NCBI GenBank assembly: GCA_036269135.1
Contig: DATASQ010000014.1
Coordinates: 1-64,000, forward strand
From: Palsa-343 sp036269135
Lineage (GTDB): Bacteria; Acidobacteriota; Terriglobia; Terriglobales; Acidobacteriaceae
Length of the DNA stretch: 64,000 nt
Direction of reading: 5' to 3'
Position numbers and translations under genes: made by a program. Below, piece by piece: positions 52,251-60,687 of the stretch (its first letter is position 1; the number at the start of each line of letters is the position of its first letter). A model generated the notes under the pieces. It was not told the origin of the DNA. It saw only the letters and a list, made by a program, of their open reading frames with translations, and did not search any database.

Positions 52251-52913
52251 TCAGTACATCCAGCTGCAGTCGCGCGTGAAGTCGGTCGTGGAGACGCGCT
52301 TCCAGGTTCCGCCGGTTTTCTCCACCTCGAAGATGCCGCCGCTGCCGCAGAAGCCGCCGCAGTTCCTGATCACGGAGACCAGCGCGTGGGTGTGGGTCAC
52401 GTCAAAACCGGGCACGCCCAGGAAACGCACATGACGGATCCCCTTATAGCGATCGCAGGCGGCCGCATCGTGCCCTCCGGTGGCCAGGCAATCGCGCACC
52501 TGCGCCACTTCAGCGGGAGCCAGCACGCGGTAGCCCTGGGCAATCGTGAAGTGCGGCTGCCAGGTATGGCTCTCGCGATTGGCCGCGACGAAGGCGTCCG
52601 TCATAGTGCGTTGCGCCACAGTGACAGGCTTGAGACAACTGCCGCCGACCTGGGGGATATCCGTCTGTGAGCCGGCGGCGAAGACCAGCGGCTCATCCGC
52701 TCCGGCTGCGTAGAGAGCGGAATACACCGCGTAAGCTCCTTCCGGCGTGGGGCTGCTGCCTGGCTGGTTGAGGGGGCTGGACTGCGAGAGATCCGTTACG
52801 GCCGGCGTTCGTGCCGGATACACGCGCCCATGCGGCATCATCCGCGCCCACAGGATCACCGCAGCCGCCACCACCAGCACCAGCCGCAACATCAGTCTTC
52901 CTGAAAAACGCAT
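52251..52913 (-). CDS. Hypothetical exported Cys-containing protein
   Basis: A 220-residue protein with one N-terminal hydrophobic segment (LMLRLVLVVAAAVILWARM) that acts as a signal anchor or signal peptide. The mature part has eight or so Cys residues (GGSCLKPV, RDCLATGG, AACDRYKG, RNCGGFCGSGG, RDCSWMY), likely disulfide-bonded in the periplasm. No family is recognised. It lies 91 bp upstream of the creatininase-like gene on the same strand. Confidence 0.7.
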   Translation of the reverse strand: MRFSGRLMLRLVLVVAAAVILWARMMPHGRVYPARTPAVTDLSQSSPLNQPGSSPTPEGAYAVYSALYAAGADEPLVFAAGSQTDIPQVGGSCLKPVTVAQRTMTDAFVAANRESHTWQPHFTIAQGYRVLAPAEVAQVRDCLATGGHDAAACDRYKGIRHVRFLGVPGFDVTHTHALVSVIRNCGGFCGSGGIFEVEKTGGTWKRVSTTDFTRDCSWMY

Positions 52914-53195
52914 GGCCCGCTCTCTGCAGAAATCATTGTCATGGTACGCGGCTGCGGCGGTGTGTGCAGAACCATACTCGGAGGCCAGACCGGGCCGGGC
53001 CGGTGCGCTCGGCGTCGCGATTTTTCGCCGCCCGAAACGGTTGCAAAAAATTCCACGAAAAATCTGCAGTCTTCCTGACCATTTGCGCCGCCGAAGTTGA
53101 ATCTACCCCCCTCCTCGCGCCATCGATAAGCCATCCGAAACGCAACGGACCGCACGGAATATGGCGGTCGCTCGCGAAATGCGATGGAAGGTCGT

Positions 53196-54260
53196 ATGAA
53201 ACACCGATGGATTGCCGCTCTCATTGTGATCACTCTGGCTCTGGCCGCTTCGGCTGGCGCACAATCGGACGCGGAGCAGGGCGCAGCCGCGCTCACTGCC
53301 GAACGCACAAGCACACCCGCGCTCCCGGCCGCCAACATCAGCGGCACCATCAGCGATGACGCCGGCGATGTTGTCCCGGGCGCGACCGTAACCCTGATCG
53401 CACCCGGTTCCGCATCACTGCGCAGCGCAACGGCCGGCGACAGCGGCGCTTTCAGCTTCGATCAGGTTCCCCCTGGCGGCCCCTATCGCATCAGCGTGCG
53501 CGCGACGGGCTTCGTCAACTGGACCTCCGCCGATGTCGAACTGCAGCCCGGCCAGTTTGTCTTTCTGCCGGCCGTGCACCTCATGGTGTCCGGGGGGGTC
53601 ACGTCGGTGGTGGTTGTCGGCAATTCGGTGCAGCTCGCCACTGAGCAGGTCCACGCGGCCGAGCAGCAGCGCGTCCTCGGCATCGTTCCTAACTTTTACG
53701 TGGTGTACGAACCGGACCCAGCGCCGCTGACGACGAAACTAAAGTTCTCCTTGGCGCTGCGAGCGGAAGCCGATCCCGTGACGTTTGCCGGCGCCGCGTT
53801 TGTTTCCGCGCTTCAGCAGGCCGGCGACACACCGGATTATCAGCAGGGCATGGCCGGCTATGGACAGCGACTGGGCGCCAACTATGCCACCGGATTCACG
53901 GACATCATGATCGGCGGCGCCCTTCTTCCCTCGCTGTTCCATCAGGATCCTCGCTACTATTACCAGGGCACCGGCTCCACTCGCTCGCGGCTGGTCCACG
54001 CGGTATCCGCGCCTTTCGTCGCGATGGGCGACAACGGTCACTGGCAACCCAACTACTCCAGCATTGGCGGCGACCTGGCGGCTGGAGCCATCGCCAACGC
54101 GTATGAGCCCGCGACTAATCGCGGTGCAGGGCTGGTCTTCGAAAATGCGCTGATCGTGACCGGGGGACGCATGGCCAACGCCGTTGCGCAGGAATTTGTG
54201 TTGCGCCGGCTCACGCCCCACGGACGGAAGAGCGATCCCTATAACTCCGCGCAGCGATGA
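53196..54260 (+). CDS. Secreted carboxypeptidase-regulatory-like domain protein
   Basis: The signal peptide (WIAALIVITLALAASAGAQ) is followed by a CarboxypepD_reg-like beta-sandwich at about residues 45-125 (ISGTISDDAGDVVPGATVTL, YRISVRATGFVNW). Some 200 residues of unknown type then follow (ALRAEADPVTFAGAAFVSAL, HQDPRYYYQGTGSTRSRLVH). Such proteins are abundant in Acidobacteriota. A role in cell-surface or TonB-related processes is only inferred. The ATG at 53196 has a GGAAGG site at the right distance, and another ATG four codons earlier is the alternative. Confidence 0.83.
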   Translation: MKHRWIAALIVITLALAASAGAQSDAEQGAAALTAERTSTPALPAANISGTISDDAGDVVPGATVTLIAPGSASLRSATAGDSGAFSFDQVPPGGPYRISVRATGFVNWTSADVELQPGQFVFLPAVHLMVSGGVTSVVVVGNSVQLATEQVHAAEQQRVLGIVPNFYVVYEPDPAPLTTKLKFSLALRAEADPVTFAGAAFVSALQQAGDTPDYQQGMAGYGQRLGANYATGFTDIMIGGALLPSLFHQDPRYYYQGTGSTRSRLVHAVSAPFVAMGDNGHWQPNYSSIGGDLAAGAIANAYEPATNRGAGLVFENALIVTGGRMANAVAQEFVLRRLTPHGRKSDPYNSAQR

Positions 54261-54278
54261 TCCAGGACAGCGGATCCC

Positions 54279-54875
54279 TCACCGGTAGATCTGGTAAAGC
54301 AGACCGCAGCCGGTGATTGCCAGGATCAGATAGGAGAAGCGATTCGCCACCAGCACCGCGGATCGGGTATCGCCTTCGCTGCGCAGCAAATCGTACCAGT
54401 CGATGACCCAGGTTTTGAGATAGCGCGAGAAGAGATAGGAAGGCACCAGCAGCGTGAGAAAGATGGCCAGGATGGCCACCAGCTGGTCCTGCATTCCGGA
54501 CCAGTCCGGGAAGAACTTCATGCCGATCCAGACGGGCACCATGCGCCATTCAGTCAACGCGCCGGAGCGGCCGCCTGGAAACCCGGCATACTGATTCAGC
54601 GCCGCGTAGAGCAACCAGGCCAGCGGATAACCTAACCCGGTGGTTCCCAGGTTCACCGAAGTCACGGCGGCAATTGTGCGCAGCCACCGAGTGCGCAGCG
54701 CCGCCTGGAGATAAGCAGTCTCGATCACAATCACCGGCACCAGGAACCAAAGGACGGTCGGGTACTTCACCGGCAGCATGGAAATACCCGCGTCGGCGAA
54801 GGCCGGCATCGGCGATGCAGCCAGAAAGGCCGCCGCCAGGAGCGCCGTCATCCAAAGCCTGGGTTTCCGGGTCAT
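54279..54875 (-). CDS. Polytopic membrane protein, unknown function
   Basis: A 198-residue protein with a possible N-terminal signal segment (MTALLAAAFLAASPMPAFA) and four or so membrane helices: TVLWFLVPVIVIETAYLQAA, LGYPLAWLLYAAL, LVAILAIFLTLLVPSYLFSR and FSYLILAITGCGLLYQIY. No family is recognised. It is divergent from the PQQ dehydrogenase gene. Confidence 0.72.
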   Translation of the reverse strand: MTRKPRLWMTALLAAAFLAASPMPAFADAGISMLPVKYPTVLWFLVPVIVIETAYLQAALRTRWLRTIAAVTSVNLGTTGLGYPLAWLLYAALNQYAGFPGGRSGALTEWRMVPVWIGMKFFPDWSGMQDQLVAILAIFLTLLVPSYLFSRYLKTWVIDWYDLLRSEGDTRSAVLVANRFSYLILAITGCGLLYQIYR

Positions 54876-55048
54876 TTGCCGGGAATCATAGCATTGGAGT
54901 CAACCCCGGGCACTCCCCCGAAAGTCGCTTTCGGACCGCGGCACGTCTCTTTCCGGCGTTGCCGGGGGCGTCGTCCGCGCCCGCCTGCGAGCGGGCTTCC
55001 GCTGTACACTGTGGGCCTTACTCAAACCGGCTGCGTCCGCGCGGCGCG

Positions 55049-57211
55049 ATGGAGTTTCCGCAATTGCTTTCCGGCTCTCGCTTGTTCGCCGCTTCCGCCG
55101 TTCTCGTGCTGGGGTCAGTTGCAGGAGTTCTCGTCGCCGTCGCGGGAACGCAAAAGGCCCCGTCGGCCGGCGCTTCCGCCGCGGCACCCAGCGTCGCGTG
55201 GCCGGCATACAACGGCAACCGCAACGGCGATCACGATTCGCCGCTGGCGCAGATCAACCGCTCCAACGTGGCGCAGCTCCGCGTGGCCTGGCAATACGAC
55301 ACCGGGGAAAAGGGCGACCTGCAGACGAATCCGCTGATCGTCGGCGGCACACTCTTTGGCTACACACCGACCGGCAAGGTCATCGCGCTCGATGCCGCCA
55401 CCGGCCACTTGCTCTGGACGTTTAACTCCGGCGTCCCGACCACGCAGCCGTCCCGCGGCTTCGCTTACTGGACGGACGGCAAGAGCGCGCGGCTCTTTGC
55501 CGGCATTCTCAACTACCTCTACGCGCTGGACCCGGCGACGGGGCAGCCGGTCGATTCGTTTGGCGAGCAGGGCCGCATCGATCTGCGCAAGGGCCTGCGC
55601 CCCGACGAAGACTTCACACGCCAGTCGATCGCGGTCACGTCGCCAGGGCTGATCTATAAGGATCTGATCATCGTCGGTGGGCGCAATCCGGAAACGCATC
55701 CCGCCCCGCCCGGGGATGTCCGCGCCTTCGATGTGCGGACCGGAGCGCTGCGCTGGGCCTTCCACACCATTCCGCATCCGGGCGAATTTGGCTACGACAC
55801 CTGGCCGCCGGACGCATGGAAGACCGCAGGCGCCGCTAACAACTGGGCCGGCATGACTCTGGACGCCGAGCGAGGCATCGTTTACGTGCCGACCGGCTCG
55901 GCGGTCTTTGACTTTTATGGTGGCGACCGCATCGGCAACGATCTGTTTGCCGATACGCTGCTGGCTCTGGATGCCGCGACCGGCCGCCGGCTCTGGGATT
56001 TTCAGGGCGTGCACCACGACGTGTGGGATCGCGACTTTCCGGCTCCGCCGGCCCTGGTGACGGTGACGCGCGACGGCCAGCGCATCGCCGCGGTCGCGCA
56101 AACCACAAAGCAGGGCGTGGTCTATCTCTTCGATCGGGTGACCGGTGCGCCGCTCTTTCCGATTGAGGAGAAGCCGTATCCCCCCAGCGATGTGCCCGGC
56201 GAGAAAACCTCGCCGACGCAACCGATGCCCACCGCGCCGGCTCCCTTTGCCCGGCAGCGCCTGACTGCAGACATGCTGACGACGCGGACGCCGGAGGCAC
56301 ACGCCTGGGCGCTGCAAATGTTCCACACCTTCCGCAGCGACGGCCAGTTCGTTCCTCTGAGTCTGCATCGGCAGACCGTCGTCTTCCCGGGCTTCGACGG
56401 CGGCGCGGAATGGGGCGGCCCGGCGGTCGATCCTTCCACCGGCGTGCTCTACGTCAACGCGAATGAGATGGCATGGACGGGCGGCCTGGTGCGGGAGAAT
56501 CCGGCTGCGTCAGGCGGCGCCTCGGTCTACCAGACGCAGTGTGCCCTCTGTCACGGAGCCCATCGCGCCGGAGCGCCGCCGGCATTTCCCTCGCTGATTG
56601 GCATCACACAGCGACTCACCGACGCACAGATCGCCGCCATCCTCGCGCACGGACGCGGACGCATGCCCGCCTTCCCCAGCCTCACCAGCGCGCAGACCAC
56701 CGCGCTGTTTGATTTCCTGAAGACCGGCGCCGGCACGGCCGGGCGCCACACGCCCGCGACTATGCAGGGTGGCCCCGGTGTGCAGTACTCCTTCACCGGT
56801 TATCGCAAGTTTCTCGATCCGGATGGCTATCCGGCGATTGCTCCGCCCTGGGGAACGCTGAGCGCGATCGATCTGAACAGCGGGAAATTTCTCTGGCAGA
56901 TTCCCCTCGGAGAGTATCCCGCTCTGGCCGCCCAGGGGTTGAGCAACACGGGCTCAGAAAACTATGGCGGACCGATTGTCACAGCGGGCGGGCTCGTGTT
57001 CATCGGTGCGACGGTTTACGATCGCAAATTCCGTGCCTTCGACAGCCGCACCGGTCGGTTGCTGTGGGAAACCCGGCTGCCCTATGCCGCTATCGCAACC
57101 CCCGCCACCTACTCTGTCAACGGCCAACAATACGTGGTGATCGCAGCCAGTGGGGGACGGGATCCGAAATCTCCGGTGGGCGGGATGTACGTCGCGTTTA
57201 CTTTGCCCTGA
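55049..57211 (+). CDS. PQQ-dependent dehydrogenase with inserted cytochrome c domain
   Basis: Periplasmic quinoprotein that oxidises an alcohol or sugar and passes electrons to a haem c. An N-terminal membrane segment or signal (FAASAVLVLGSVAGVLVAVA) is followed by PQQ beta-propeller repeats (GKVIALDAATGHLLWTFNSG, GVVYLFDRVTGAPLFPIEEK). A cytochrome c domain then interrupts the propeller: C498-A-L-C501-H502 with the likely axial M539 in RMPAF. The propeller resumes after residue 560 (GTLSAIDLNSGKFLWQIPLG) to the end. The layout matches PQQ glucose dehydrogenase-like proteins of soil bacteria. The substrate is unknown, and PQQ synthesis genes are not in the window. Confidence 0.9.
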   Translation: MEFPQLLSGSRLFAASAVLVLGSVAGVLVAVAGTQKAPSAGASAAAPSVAWPAYNGNRNGDHDSPLAQINRSNVAQLRVAWQYDTGEKGDLQTNPLIVGGTLFGYTPTGKVIALDAATGHLLWTFNSGVPTTQPSRGFAYWTDGKSARLFAGILNYLYALDPATGQPVDSFGEQGRIDLRKGLRPDEDFTRQSIAVTSPGLIYKDLIIVGGRNPETHPAPPGDVRAFDVRTGALRWAFHTIPHPGEFGYDTWPPDAWKTAGAANNWAGMTLDAERGIVYVPTGSAVFDFYGGDRIGNDLFADTLLALDAATGRRLWDFQGVHHDVWDRDFPAPPALVTVTRDGQRIAAVAQTTKQGVVYLFDRVTGAPLFPIEEKPYPPSDVPGEKTSPTQPMPTAPAPFARQRLTADMLTTRTPEAHAWALQMFHTFRSDGQFVPLSLHRQTVVFPGFDGGAEWGGPAVDPSTGVLYVNANEMAWTGGLVRENPAASGGASVYQTQCALCHGAHRAGAPPAFPSLIGITQRLTDAQIAAILAHGRGRMPAFPSLTSAQTTALFDFLKTGAGTAGRHTPATMQGGPGVQYSFTGYRKFLDPDGYPAIAPPWGTLSAIDLNSGKFLWQIPLGEYPALAAQGLSNTGSENYGGPIVTAGGLVFIGATVYDRKFRAFDSRTGRLLWETRLPYAAIATPATYSVNGQQYVVIAASGGRDPKSPVGGMYVAFTLP

Positions 57212-57345
57212 TGCGGCTTTGCGTGGCAACGCCGGTCGATCGCGACGCGGAATGGCACCGCATTCGAGGAACATGACAACTCTGCAAGACGGGCTGGGCA
57301 TCCCATCGCCAGGGACACCAAGATATCCCCCCTTTGGAGACGCCA

Positions 57346-57756
57346 ATGCATTATCCCCGGATTTTTCGCCTCGTAACCCGCAGCCTGGCCGCGGTTGCGC
57401 TGCCCCTTCTTCTTGCCTCCTCGCCCGCTGTGCGCGCGCAGGATACGCACCTTGTCTCTCCGTCGCAAATGCAGCAGCAGGTGCAATCGGCGACAGCGGC
57501 GCGACAGCAGAATATTGAATCGCTCAACCAGTTCCTCGCCACGCCGGCGGCGCAAAAGGCAATGAAGGATGCGAAGATCGATCCTGCCCAGGTGAAGAAC
57601 GCCGTCCCCACATTGTCCAATGCAGAGCTGGCCAGCCTCTCCGCACGCGCTGCTCATGCGCAAAGCCAGTTCGCTGCCGGAGGCCTGACTACACTGGCGC
57701 TGGCGCTCATCATCATCGCCGTCGTCCTCATCATCCTGCTGGCGGCTTACCATTGA
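57346..57756 (+). CDS. PA2779-like exported membrane protein
   Basis: A 136-residue protein. Signal-like N-terminus (VTRSLAAVALPLLLASSPAV), a Gln/Ala-rich helical middle (MQQQVQSATAARQQNIESLN, PAVKNAVPTLSNAELASLSA as gapped motifs), and one C-terminal membrane helix (LTTLALALIIIAVVLIILLA). This is the plan of the PA2779 family (unknown function), which in pseudomonads is next to a PA2778-type cysteine peptidase, as it is here. A GGAG site precedes the ATG at 57346. It starts a three-gene run. Confidence 0.78.
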   Translation: MHYPRIFRLVTRSLAAVALPLLLASSPAVRAQDTHLVSPSQMQQQVQSATAARQQNIESLNQFLATPAAQKAMKDAKIDPAQVKNAVPTLSNAELASLSARAAHAQSQFAAGGLTTLALALIIIAVVLIILLAAYH

Positions 57757-57760
57757 TTCT

Positions 57761-58309
57761 GTGCTACGGCTTACACTTGCGTGCCTGATGGCAGCGGCTT
57801 CGGTCGCTGCCTTTGCGCAAACCAGCAGCGCGGTGTGGATCGACGTACCGTTTGTACGCCAGCCCCACGACGGGTGCGGAGCTGCCTCTCTGTCAATGGT
57901 GATGCAGTACTGGGCACGCCAGCAGGGCCAGCCGCCGTCACCGGATTCGGCGGTTGGCAGGATCCAGCAAACGCTTTACGTCGCGGCGGAGCATGGGATT
58001 CCCGCCTCCGCGATGCAGAGCTATCTGCGTCGGCATGGCTTTCTCGTCTTCGCCCTCAACGGCCACTGGAGCGACCTGGAACAGCAGTTGCACAAGGGGC
58101 GGCCGCTGATTGTGTCCCTGCGGCCGCAGGGTGATCGCGCGCTGCATTACGTTGTTATCGACGGGATCGATCCGTCGCGCGGCCTGGTGACGATGAACGA
58201 CCCGGCGGATCGCAAACTGCTCTCCGAGGAGCGTGCCGCATTCGAGAAAGACTGGAGCGCCACCGGCGACTGGATGTTGCTGGCGGTGCCCGCGCCGTCC
58301 GCACACTGA
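57761..58309 (+). CDS. Exported C39-like cysteine peptidase (PA2778-like)
   Basis: A 182-residue protein with a signal peptide (LACLMAAASVAAFAQ) and a papain-like C39 domain. The oxyanion Gln is Q34, the nucleophile C39 in HDGCGAASLSMVMQYW, the His H129 in LHYVVIDGID and the Asp D147 in MNDPAD. Stand-alone exported C39 domains like this are not fused to an ABC transporter, so they are not classical bacteriocin processors. It starts with GTG 4 bp after the PA2779-like gene. The next gene may start at a CTG overlapping its TGA. Confidence 0.88.
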   Translation: MLRLTLACLMAAASVAAFAQTSSAVWIDVPFVRQPHDGCGAASLSMVMQYWARQQGQPPSPDSAVGRIQQTLYVAAEHGIPASAMQSYLRRHGFLVFALNGHWSDLEQQLHKGRPLIVSLRPQGDRALHYVVIDGIDPSRGLVTMNDPADRKLLSEERAAFEKDWSATGDWMLLAVPAPSAH

Positions 58310-58365
58310 CCCTGGGCCTGGCCGCGCTGGCTTCTGCGTGCAGCGCGATCGCAGTCCCGTGCGCC

Positions 58366-60006
58366 GTGCATCGCCCGGCAAATCGCGCGATTCAGGAGAA
58401 ATTTCAGCAGCAGAACTGGCAGGCCGTGGTCGACCTTGCGGGGAAGGTTCCGGCACTCGCCCCCGACGACGAGTTCGCCCTCGGCATGGCCCAGGCGCAT
58501 CGGGGGCGGCTGGCAGAGGCGGAACGGGCCCTGCGCGCGGGCGAGCGCCAGTGCCCCGACGACAAGCGTTTTCCCACGGAGCTTGCCGGCGTTGCGTTTG
58601 AGCAGAAGCACTATCCGGCTGCGGCCCACTGGCTGCGCCGGGCCCAGCACCTCGATCCCGCCGACGCGTACGTAAGCAATTTTCTCGGCACGGTGTACTT
58701 TCTCTCGGGCAATCTGGATGCCGCGCTGCAGGCCTGGAATCCCATTCACAAGCCGACGGTCGACAATCTCGATCTCGACCCGCAGCTGCGCGTGAATCAT
58801 CTGCTGCTGGAGCGCGCCTTTGCTTTTTCGCCCCATGCCCTTCTCGAAGAGCCGCAATTCGCGACGACGGCGCTGCGCCTCGATGGACTTGGCATCTTTC
58901 CCGCGTGGAGCCTTCACCTGAACGCGCTGACCGGCGGGCAGTTCGATGCGGTCTTCCGGGCGCAGGAACAGGACGGGTTCGGCGCGAGCCCGCTGGAAGC
59001 CGCGGTTTCAACCTTCGGCGGCCTGCCCTACGAGACGGTTTATCCCAGCTATGCGAATATTCACCACGCGGCGATGAACGTGGAGTCGCTGCTGCGCTGG
59101 GACGCGCAAAAACGCCGTGCCTGGATCGAACTGTCGGCCCCGCTCAATGACCTGCCCTGGTGGCGGTGGCAGGTGAGTGCGGATCTCCGCAATGAGAACT
59201 GGGCCATCCGCCGCTCCTTTACCGGGACGGCGCCGGTGCTTGCGTCGCTGAATCTGGAGCGCGAGTCGTTCGACGCGACGCTGAGCTCGCTCTCCACCGC
59301 GCGGCTGCAGTGGTCGGCCGGAGGTGAGATGGCGCACCGCAATTTTCGCAGCATCGTCCCCGGCACCGCTCTCACCGCGCCGTTGCTGACGACGGGCTTC
59401 GAACTGAGGCAGCTCGCATCCGTACAGGCGCCGCTGCTGCATTGGGCGGAACATCGTTTCACGCTGAACGGAACCGCCAGCTCTGGATTTGCGCGGACGT
59501 TTTCCAGTCCGTCGTATGCCTCCGAGACGCTGCAGGGATCGGCGCTCGCCGACTGGCTTCCGCAGATGGAGGGCGATCGATATGAGCTCACGCAGCGATT
59601 GCGGGCCGGCCGGATCTTCGGCACGGTTCCCTTTGACGATCTGTTTCTCTTCGGTATGGATCGCGACGACACGAATCTGGGCCTGCGCGCGCACGTTGCC
59701 ACACGCGATGGCCGCAAGGGGAGCGCTCCCATCGGCAACGGCTATCTTCTAAGCAATACCGATTTTTACCGGCGGCTTTACACCAACGGTCTGCTCACGA
59801 TTCACGTGGGTCCGCTGCTCGATATCGGACGGATGACTGCCCCGAACCGCGGCCTCTCGAACGAGCAAGGGCTGTTCGACGCCGGTGTCGAGGCACGTCT
59901 GACCGTGTTGCACACCAGCGTCGTTCTCAGCTACGGACGCGACCTGCGCACCGGCGCGAACGCCTTCTACGGAACCGCGATGCCTCCGACGGTCGCACCC
60001 TTTTGA
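58366..60006 (+). CDS. TPR protein with probable outer-membrane beta-barrel C-terminus
   Basis: The first 110 residues are TPR-like (KFQQQNWQAVVDLAGKVPAL, FALGMAQAHRGRLAEAERAL). The rest (about 430 residues) has alternating hydrophobic patterns and aromatic strand ends (RAWIELSAPLNDLPWWRWQV, FTLNGTASSGFARTFSSPSY), which suggest a beta-barrel. The canonical GTG start at 58366 leaves no signal peptide. A CTG at 58306 in the same frame overlaps the upstream TGA as CTGA and would add a hydrophobic stretch (LTLGLAALASACSAIA). Translation from CTG would explain export and may be the real start. The function is unknown, possibly surface export linked with the C39 peptidase. Confidence 0.75.
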   Translation: MHRPANRAIQEKFQQQNWQAVVDLAGKVPALAPDDEFALGMAQAHRGRLAEAERALRAGERQCPDDKRFPTELAGVAFEQKHYPAAAHWLRRAQHLDPADAYVSNFLGTVYFLSGNLDAALQAWNPIHKPTVDNLDLDPQLRVNHLLLERAFAFSPHALLEEPQFATTALRLDGLGIFPAWSLHLNALTGGQFDAVFRAQEQDGFGASPLEAAVSTFGGLPYETVYPSYANIHHAAMNVESLLRWDAQKRRAWIELSAPLNDLPWWRWQVSADLRNENWAIRRSFTGTAPVLASLNLERESFDATLSSLSTARLQWSAGGEMAHRNFRSIVPGTALTAPLLTTGFELRQLASVQAPLLHWAEHRFTLNGTASSGFARTFSSPSYASETLQGSALADWLPQMEGDRYELTQRLRAGRIFGTVPFDDLFLFGMDRDDTNLGLRAHVATRDGRKGSAPIGNGYLLSNTDFYRRLYTNGLLTIHVGPLLDIGRMTAPNRGLSNEQGLFDAGVEARLTVLHTSVVLSYGRDLRTGANAFYGTAMPPTVAPF

Positions 60007-60067
60007 GGGCGATCCTCGGCGATGAGCTCAGAACGCGACGCAGTTCGTGCGGAGCGGCACCGCGGGG

Positions 60068-60169
60068 TTACATCGAATGAATTTTGAGGTAGCGCCGCAG
60101 GTCCGGAGTGATGGTCCACGCCATTGCCGTAACGGCGATTCCCGCAAAAACCCAGATCAGTGCTTTCAT
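60068..60169 (-). CDS. 33-aa DUF6893-like microprotein
   Basis: A short gene below usual length cut-offs. It encodes MKALIWVFAGIAVTAMAWTI then TPDLRRYLKIHSM, one membrane helix with a PDLRRYLKI end, as in the DUF6893 small-protein family. A strong AGGAGG Shine-Dalgarno lies at the right distance, and the start codon overlaps the HupD-type stop as ATGA. Both support it as real. Its function is unknown. It may be a small membrane partner of the hydrogenase system or unrelated but cotranscribed. Confidence 0.75.
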   Translation of the reverse strand: MKALIWVFAGIAVTAMAWTITPDLRRYLKIHSM

Positions 60170-60687
60170 TTTGCTCCTCCTGTACTTGTGACAAGATGCG
60201 TAACCGCTTCGGCGACGAGCTTGCCCGCAACCTGCTGAATCATCTTCACTGCTTCGGGTATGGCGGCCGTCACTTCGGGCGAGAGCCCGATCCGTCCGTC
60301 CGTCTCGTCGCCGAGATCCGCAGGCTCGCAGCCGACAATGTAGATGGCGGCGTCAACCGCACCGAGCGATCGGGCCGTGGCCAGGACGCGCAGCGGGTCC
60401 ATGGCATGGGGGTCGAGAGGGGCATCGCTTACCGGTTGCACCTCGCCGGGCTGCAGCAGATACACCGTGCCCGGCGCGCCGCCGCGGCGAATGGCATCCA
60501 CCAGGAGGACCGCCTTCCACGGGCGCAGAAGTGCGTAGGCCAGATCCAGGCCGCGGATGCCGTAATCCCGCACCTCGACCCCGTCGGGAAGCGGGCAGCC
60601 CGCCAGCGCCTGCGCCACTTCGAAGCCGAAGCCGTCGTCTCCAAGAAAAATATTGCCGATGCAGGCGACGAGGACCTTTTCGCTCAT
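60166..60687 (-). CDS. Hydrogenase maturation protease (HupD/HyaD type)
   Basis: Cleaves the C-terminus of the [NiFe]-hydrogenase large subunit after Ni insertion. The 173 residues contain VACIGNIFLGDDGFGFEVAQ, YGIRGLDLAYALL, LVDAIRRGGAPGTVYLL and the later DPHAMDP and GCEPADLG, which fit the Asp/His metal-site residues. The start overlaps the upstream 420-residue gene as ATGA. The hydrogenase large and small subunit genes are not in this window. Confidence 0.9.
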   Translation of the reverse strand: MSEKVLVACIGNIFLGDDGFGFEVAQALAGCPLPDGVEVRDYGIRGLDLAYALLRPWKAVLLVDAIRRGGAPGTVYLLQPGEVQPVSDAPLDPHAMDPLRVLATARSLGAVDAAIYIVGCEPADLGDETDGRIGLSPEVTAAIPEAVKMIQQVAGKLVAEAVTHLVTSTGGAK

